A DNA stretch of 64,000 bases from Comamonadaceae bacterium (GTDB lineage: Bacteria; Pseudomonadota; Gammaproteobacteria; Burkholderiales; Burkholderiaceae_C). The notes under the pieces were generated by a model. The model saw only the letters and a program-made list of their open reading frames with translations. It was not told the origin of the DNA and ran no database searches. Where the stretch lies: assembly GCA_947448735.1 (NCBI GenBank), contig CANFOS010000008.1, positions 79,035 to 143,034 on the forward strand, read 5' to 3'. Numbering within the stretch: position 1 is the first letter of the stretch; the number at the start of each line of letters is the position of its first letter. This document shows positions 59,323-64,000 of the stretch, piece after piece. Made by a program: the position numbers and the translations under genes.

Positions 59323-60339
59323 ATGCCAGTGAACCAGCAAATACTTTTAGACAACCGTCCCACGGGCGAGGCGCTCGTCAGCAACTTCAAGCTCGTGACA
59401 ACCGATACGCCAGCCTTGAAAGACGGTCAGGTGCTGGTGCGCCATCAGTTTTTAAGTCTCGATCCATACATGCGCGGTCGCATGAACGACGCCAAAGGCT
59501 ACACCGCGCCCCAGGCGCTCGGCCAGGTGATGATTGGCGGCACGGTAGGTGAGGTCGTTGAAAGCCGAAGCGCCAAGTTCGCGGTGGGTGACAGCGTGGT
59601 GGGCATGGGCGGCTGGCAGCAGTTCAGCGTGGTCGACGCCGAGCAGCCGGGCGCGCTGCGCAAGGTGGACACCAGCCACGTCCCGCTGTCGCATTACCTC
59701 GGCGCGGTGGGCATGCCGGGCGTCACGGCCTATTACGGCCTGGTCAAAATCATAGAAGCCAAAGCCGGTCAGACCCTGGTGGTCAGTGCTGCAACCGGTG
59801 CTGTGGGTAGTGCTTTTGCAGCGCTGGCCAAAGCCCGTGGATGCCGGGTGGTGGGCATCGCCGGCGGGCCAGACAAATGCAAATACGCGGTCGATGAGCT
59901 CGGCTTTGATGACTGTGTGGATTACAAGACCCATCAGGATGCCGGTTCATTGTCAAAAGCCATCAAGGCCCATTGCCCGGACGGGGTTGATGGCTATTTT
60001 GAAAACGTGGGCGGCATGGTGATGGATGCGGTGCTACCCCTGATGAACGCCTTTGGCCGCATTGCCCTGTGCGGCATGATTGCTGGCTATGACGGCAAAC
60101 CTGTTCCGATGAGTTACCCGGCCTTGATTTTGATGAGCCGCTTGCGGATTCAGGGCTTCATCGTCAGCGAACAGATGGGCGTCTGGCCGGAGGCTCTCAA
60201 AGAGCTGGGCATGCTGGTGGCCACTGGCAAACTCAAGCCGCGCGAAACCGTGGCGCAGGGGCTGCAGGCCGCGCCCGAAGCCTTTTTGGGTTTGCTCAAG
60301 GGTAAAAACTTTGGCAAACAGATTGTCAAACTGACCTAG
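59323..60339 (+). CDS. NADP-dependent MDR oxidoreductase (CurA/leukotriene B4 dehydrogenase-like)
   Basis: 338 residues. Medium-chain reductase without zinc ligands: the N-terminal part has SLDPYMRGRMND, and the Rossmann motif is VVSAATGAVGSAFAALAKARG with GIAGGPDKCKY. VDGYFENVGGMVMDAVLPLM and GKNFGKQIVKL close the protein. Relatives reduce alkenals, enones or prostaglandin-like substrates with NADPH. In the degradation region it could saturate a double bond. Confidence 0.92.
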   Translation: MPVNQQILLDNRPTGEALVSNFKLVTTDTPALKDGQVLVRHQFLSLDPYMRGRMNDAKGYTAPQALGQVMIGGTVGEVVESRSAKFAVGDSVVGMGGWQQFSVVDAEQPGALRKVDTSHVPLSHYLGAVGMPGVTAYYGLVKIIEAKAGQTLVVSAATGAVGSAFAALAKARGCRVVGIAGGPDKCKYAVDELGFDDCVDYKTHQDAGSLSKAIKAHCPDGVDGYFENVGGMVMDAVLPLMNAFGRIALCGMIAGYDGKPVPMSYPALILMSRLRIQGFIVSEQMGVWPEALKELGMLVATGKLKPRETVAQGLQAAPEAFLGLLKGKNFGKQIVKLT

Positions 60340-60367
60340 TTTTCAGGAACCTTCAAGGACTTTGACC

Positions 60368-61303
60368 ATGGCTGATCTGATTCTTCATCACTACCCGACC
60401 TCACCGTTCGCTGAAAAAATCCGGCTGGTTTTGGGCTACAAAAAACTGGCCTGGAAGTCGGTGATCATCCCGATGATCATGCCCAAACCGGATGTGGTGG
60501 CTTTGACGGGCGGCTACCGCAAAACACCCATCCTGCAAATAGGCGCTGACATTTATTGCGACACCGCATTGATCTGCGATGTGCTGGAGCACCTGCAGCC
60601 AGAACCTAGCCTGTACCCCGAGCCGAGCAAAGGCATGGGCCGCACGCTGGCACAGTGGGCCGACACCACCTTGTTCTGGACAGCCATGGCTTATAACTTT
60701 CAGCCGCCGGGCGTTGCCCAGGTGTTTGCCCATGCCCCGCCCGAGGCAGCCAAAGCTTTTGCTGAGGACCGCCAGGCGATGCGCCAAGGCATGCCGCGCA
60801 TGCCTGCAGCTGATGCCGCAGCAGCCTACAAATCGTACCTGCGCCGCATGTCTGACATGCTCGACGAGTGGCCGTTTTTACTGGGGTCATTGCCCAGCGC
60901 TGCAGACTTTGCCGCCTACCATCCGCTGTGGTTCACCCGGACCCGTACGCCAGCGATGGCGGGCATTTTGAACGCCACCCCGGCCGTGCTGACCTGGATG
61001 GACCGAATGGCAGCAATAGGGCACGCCAACTTTGAAACGTTCAGTGCGACTGATGCCATCGCAGTGGCTGCTGCGGCCACACCAGCGCCTTTGCACGATG
61101 ATATTTTTCAAGACGAGCACGGTATTTCCTTGGGCAGTCAGGTCACGATCAACAGCGAAAACTTTGGGCTGGAGCCAACCCAGGGCGAGCTGATAGCCGC
61201 CACCCGCATGCACTACACGCTGCGCCGCGCCGACCAGCGCGCGGGCACCGTGCATGTGCACTTCCCCCGTGTGGGTTACATCCTGAAGAAAGCGCAAGCA
61301 TGA
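60368..61303 (+). CDS. Glutathione S-transferase-like protein
   Basis: 311 residues from ATG 60368 (MADLILHHYPTSPFAEKIR), longer than a typical GST. The N-terminal thioredoxin-like half (1-80) includes the SPFAEKIRLVLGYK helix and the GYRKTPILQIGADIYCDTALI segment. An alpha-helical domain follows, then about 80 extra C-terminal residues (EHGISLGSQVTINSENFGLEP...). The function of the extension is unknown. The stop overlaps the next gene by 4 bases (ATGA). Confidence 0.85.
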   Translation: MADLILHHYPTSPFAEKIRLVLGYKKLAWKSVIIPMIMPKPDVVALTGGYRKTPILQIGADIYCDTALICDVLEHLQPEPSLYPEPSKGMGRTLAQWADTTLFWTAMAYNFQPPGVAQVFAHAPPEAAKAFAEDRQAMRQGMPRMPAADAAAAYKSYLRRMSDMLDEWPFLLGSLPSAADFAAYHPLWFTRTRTPAMAGILNATPAVLTWMDRMAAIGHANFETFSATDAIAVAAAATPAPLHDDIFQDEHGISLGSQVTINSENFGLEPTQGELIAATRMHYTLRRADQRAGTVHVHFPRVGYILKKAQA

Positions 61304-62205
61304 TCACAGACTTCAAAGGAAAAACAGCCGTCCTGACGGGCGCGGGTTCAGGCTTTGGCCTGGAATGCGCGCGCATAGGTGCCAGGCTGGGCATGAACCT
61401 GGTGCTGGTCGATGTTCAGCAAGACGCACTCGATGCTGCCACGCAGGAAATGCAGGCCGCCGGGGCACAGGTACTGGCCTTCAAGCTCGATGTCTCCAGC
61501 GCCAGCGACATGGAAGCGATGGGCGCTGCGGTGCTGGCACGCTTTGGTGCGCCGCACCTGGTGTTTAACAACGCAGGCGTTGGCTCGGGCGGGCTGATTT
61601 GGGAAAACTCGGTCAAAGACTGGGAATGGGTGCTGGGCGTCAACGTGATGGGTGTGGTCCATGGCGTGCGCATCTTCACCCCGATGATGCTGGCGGCAGC
61701 CCAACAGGACGCCAGCTGGCAAGGTCATATCGTCAACACCGCCAGCATGGCCGGGCTGCTCAATGCGCCCAACATGGGCGTGTACAACGTCAGCAAGCAT
61801 GCGGTGGTGTCGCTGTCGGAGACCTTGTACCAGGACCTGTCACTGGTTACCGACCAGATCAGCGCCTCGGTGCTGTGCCCGTTTTTTGTGGCCACTGGCA
61901 TCAGCCAGAGCCATCGCAATCGCCCGTCAGACTTGCGCGCCAGCAAACCCACCCAAAGCCAGCTCATCGGCCAGGCCATGAGCGAAAAGGCAGTGAGTTC
62001 AGGCAAGGTCAGCGCGGCAGATGTGGCACAACTGGTGTTTGATGGCGTAGCCAGCAATCAGTTCTATATCTACAGCCACCCCAAAGCCATCAAGTCGGTT
62101 CAAACGCGGCTCGAAGACATTGTGCAAATTCGCAATCCGACCGACCCGTTCGAGGGCAAGCCGGAGCTGGGGCAGCAGTTGAGGGCGGCGCTGAAGGCGG
62201 TCTGA
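61300..62205 (+). CDS. SDR-family oxidoreductase
   Basis: 301 residues. Cofactor motif LTGAGSGFGLECARIGARLG, NNAG in LVFNNAGVG, and catalytic YNVSKHAVVSLSETLYQ with the Ser in NTASMAGLLN. It is longer than the first SDR owing to a C-terminal tail. It may be a 3-hydroxyacyl or alcohol dehydrogenase; specificity unknown. Translationally coupled to the GST-like gene. Its stop is 3 bases from the stop of the convergent ATPase gene. Confidence 0.9.
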   Translation: MITDFKGKTAVLTGAGSGFGLECARIGARLGMNLVLVDVQQDALDAATQEMQAAGAQVLAFKLDVSSASDMEAMGAAVLARFGAPHLVFNNAGVGSGGLIWENSVKDWEWVLGVNVMGVVHGVRIFTPMMLAAAQQDASWQGHIVNTASMAGLLNAPNMGVYNVSKHAVVSLSETLYQDLSLVTDQISASVLCPFFVATGISQSHRNRPSDLRASKPTQSQLIGQAMSEKAVSSGKVSAADVAQLVFDGVASNQFYIYSHPKAIKSVQTRLEDIVQIRNPTDPFEGKPELGQQLRAALKAV

Positions 62206-62208
62206 GCT

Positions 62209-62901
62209 TCAAACCGGCAGCTTGTCAAAAACGTCGTAGCAGTTTTTCAGCCAGGTTTTCACGCGCTGACGCTCAAGCATCCCCAGCGCATCACTGCTGT
62301 CCTTGTCATGGATAGCTTTCCAGAAGCTGGTGTTGTTCTGGTCGATCTTGCGCATGCAGGCATCGTGCAGCCGCGGCAGCTCAATGACATGGGCGCCATG
62401 TTCCTGGGCTTTTTGCAGCGCATACGAGTCGCGCAACAACACAAAATCAGACCCGCGCCCGTGGTTTTGCACCACCACATAGTTGGGGCCTTGCCCATAG
62501 GTGTCCACCAGTCGCCCCAACAAATCAACCGCGTCCCGGCCATCGTCCATCACATGCCACAGGTTGACCGTCACGCCCATTTCGGCAAAGAGTTCCATCA
62601 GACTGGCGTCCTTGATCCATGTGGCCAGCGGGGCAGAGGTTTGCGCGGCCAGGTCAACAATCACACTTTGCTCTGGGTTGTCTTCAAACGCCGCCGCAAT
62701 CAGGTCCAGGCCTTCATACCTGTCCACCACCACGGGCGAGGCGTAGTCCGCATAAAACCGGTTGAACGAATGGTGAGAGCGGTCGGTGTCAAAGCCGGTA
62801 AAAGCCGTGCCCTTGTCAATGAAGTATTGCGCCAGGGCGCGCGCCGTGACGGACTTGCCCACACCGCCTTTTTCGCCGCCTATGAAATTGATCGATGCCA
62901 T
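62209..62901 (-). CDS. Stand-alone ParA/MinD-type P-loop ATPase
   Basis: 230 residues. The deviant Walker A GGEKGGVGKSVTARALAQYF with its signature lysine places it in the SIMIBI class (ParA, MinD, CobQ). Further features are FDTDRSHHSF and VIVDLAAQTS (Walker B-like). No parB, minC or mobilisation gene is next to it. The late part (RGSDFVLLRDSYALQKAQ) is unlike ParA and does not suggest a function. Plasmid-type ATPases of the TraL kind look somewhat similar, but origin cannot be judged. The flanks 62902-63097 hold no gene. Confidence 0.75.
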   Translation of the reverse strand: MASINFIGGEKGGVGKSVTARALAQYFIDKGTAFTGFDTDRSHHSFNRFYADYASPVVVDRYEGLDLIAAAFEDNPEQSVIVDLAAQTSAPLATWIKDASLMELFAEMGVTVNLWHVMDDGRDAVDLLGRLVDTYGQGPNYVVVQNHGRGSDFVLLRDSYALQKAQEHGAHVIELPRLHDACMRKIDQNNTSFWKAIHDKDSSDALGMLERQRVKTWLKNCYDVFDKLPV

Positions 62902-63097
62902 GGTGTTTCTCTCGTGTTGGTGTCATTTTAGTTGTTCATGCGGGCCACATCATTGACCGTGCCGATGTGACAAACTTCAACACGCAAGCAACAGATCAAA
63001 CAAACCCATCCATGACAGCCAAGCAAGGACCAAGCTGGATCTTGTTGCGCGGCCTAGGCGCCCCGGCAACTGCCAGTGCCCCCTTGATGAAAGGGTT

Positions 63098-64000
63098 CTA
63101 CATTGATCGCTCCAGAATTTGTGTGTAGTCCTCGGTGGTGGCCAGACGTGGATTTGTTTTGTGACAATGGTCCAGCAGCGCGCCGTGGATGATTTTTTCA
63201 AAAGCATTTGCCGAAACATGCATTTGGGAAAGTCCTGAGGGCAGTTCCAGGCGCTTATTCATATCGCGCAGCGCACTGGCAACGTCGCTACCAGAGGCCA
63301 AACCCATAGCCCGGGCCATGCGGTCCAGCCGCTTGTCTGTTTGCATCGATTCAGCGCTGGCGTTGAACTCCACCACAGCGGGCAAAAACATGGCGTTCAG
63401 GGTGCCATGATGCAGCCGTGGATCGACACCGCCCAAACTGTGGCTGAGCGAATGCACGCAGCCCAGGCCTTTTTGGAACGCCATAGCCCCCTGCATGGAG
63501 GCACTCATCAGGTTAAACCTTGCTTCCCGGTCGCTGCCATCCCGGGTTGCGCGCTCAATATGGGCCCAACCACGCTCCAGGCCATCCAGTGCAATGCCGT
63601 CTGCTGGCGGGTTAAAGGCTGCGGACATGAAGGTCTCCATGCAGTGCGCGATCGCGTCCATGCCGGTGGCCGCCGTCAGCCTTGCGGGCAGGCCTAGCGT
63701 GAGTTCAGGGTCACAAATGGCGGCTTTGGGAACGATGTGCCAGGAATGAAAGCCGAGCTTGCGGTGGTCGTTGACGATGATGATGGCGCCTCGCGCGACC
63801 TCGCTGCCAGTGCCGCTGGTGGTGGGTACGGCGATCAGCGGGGCTGCACGGTCCGTGATTTTGGCTGAGCCACCTTCAATCGTCGCATAGCTGGTCAGGG
63901 GTTCGTCATGGGTTGCCGCTATGGCGACGCCCTTGGCGCAGTCAATCGCAGAACCACCCCCGACGGCAATCAGGCCGTCACAGCCACTGGCCTTGTACAG
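63098..64000 (-). CDS. Iron-containing alcohol dehydrogenase, N-terminus beyond the window
   Basis: About 301 residues visible; the start lies past 64000. Group III dehydrogenase features: GGGSAIDCAKG (NAD-binding), PTTSGTGSEV, and the metal site with Asp and His in GMDAIAHCMETF, His in CVHSLSHSLGG and His in LHHGTLNAMFLP. It would interconvert an alcohol and aldehyde or ketone with NAD. The preceding ATPase gene, 196 bases away on the same strand, seems unrelated. Confidence 0.92.
   Translation of the reverse strand: MYKASGCDGLIAVGGGSAIDCAKGVAIAATHDEPLTSYATIEGGSAKITDRAAPLIAVPTTSGTGSEVARGAIIIVNDHRKLGFHSWHIVPKAAICDPELTLGLPARLTAATGMDAIAHCMETFMSAAFNPPADGIALDGLERGWAHIERATRDGSDREARFNLMSASMQGAMAFQKGLGCVHSLSHSLGGVDPRLHHGTLNAMFLPAVVEFNASAESMQTDKRLDRMARAMGLASGSDVASALRDMNKRLELPSGLSQMHVSANAFEKIIHGALLDHCHKTNPRLATTEDYTQILERSM

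Overview
The window looks like a chromosomal segment of a betaproteobacterium, probably a Comamonadaceae member close to Rhodoferax or Polaromonas. That placement is an inference from several things: moderately high GC, two orphan Bug-type (TctC) solute receptors, the gene order smc-zipA-ligA, the single-chain PurL, paired acyl-CoA dehydrogenases of the 610-residue type, and two families of short interspersed repeats. It is mostly ordinary housekeeping and catabolic DNA. I see no rRNA, tRNA, CRISPR array, phage or intact insertion sequence.

Positions 1-12000: the tail of an acyl-CoA synthetase gene is followed by a long run of minus-strand genes: Bug receptor, alpha/beta hydrolase, membrane-cupredoxin fusion, AT-rich caspase-like lipoprotein, Trp-rich protein, lytic transglycosylase MltB, and a transglutaminase/DUF58/MoxR set. 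Between 3581 and 3902 lies a decayed chimera: the end of the Trp-rich gene is joined to the start of the hydrolase gene. This is the junction expected from an old tandem duplication of roughly the 2.0-6.4 kb interval, with the cupredoxin gene now in one copy and the caspase gene in the other.

Positions 11600-27900 (plus strand): histone-deacetylase-like protein, enoyl-CoA hydratase, MscS channel, etfB-etfA, acyl-CoA dehydrogenase, nitronate monooxygenase, dsbB, smc-zipA-ligA, a small lipoprotein and def. Positions 27900-32500 hold a catabolic module of unknown substrate (racemase/maleate-isomerase-fold protein, isochorismatase-type hydrolase, PEP-mutase/isocitrate-lyase-type lyase, FAD monooxygenase) divergent from a Bug receptor. 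Then come glnD, map, purL (with two repeat elements carried in frame), a solute-binding lipoprotein, a parvulin isomerase, bolA, yciB, msrB and selO.

Positions 45100-62200 (plus strand) form a fatty/organic-acid degradation region: acyl-CoA ligase, a LivKHMGF-type ABC transporter, a FadB/FadJ-like multifunctional enzyme, thiolase, a second acyl-CoA dehydrogenase, two SDRs, a hotdog thioesterase, an MDR reductase and a GST-like protein. A 14-bp palindromic operator candidate lies upstream of etfBA and, with 13 of 14 positions shared, at the promoter of the fadB-like operon. This suggests one repressor ties the electron-transfer flavoprotein to beta-oxidation. The window ends with a stand-alone ParA/MinD-like ATPase and a partial iron-dependent alcohol dehydrogenase.

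The most interesting structure is at the repeat level. A ~55-bp degenerate repeat recurs at about eight sites, several inside genes (the MltB signal peptide, PurL, SelO, an acyl-CoA dehydrogenase). A second GC-rich palindromic repeat starts at the stop codons of msrB and livG and is also carried in frame inside purL.
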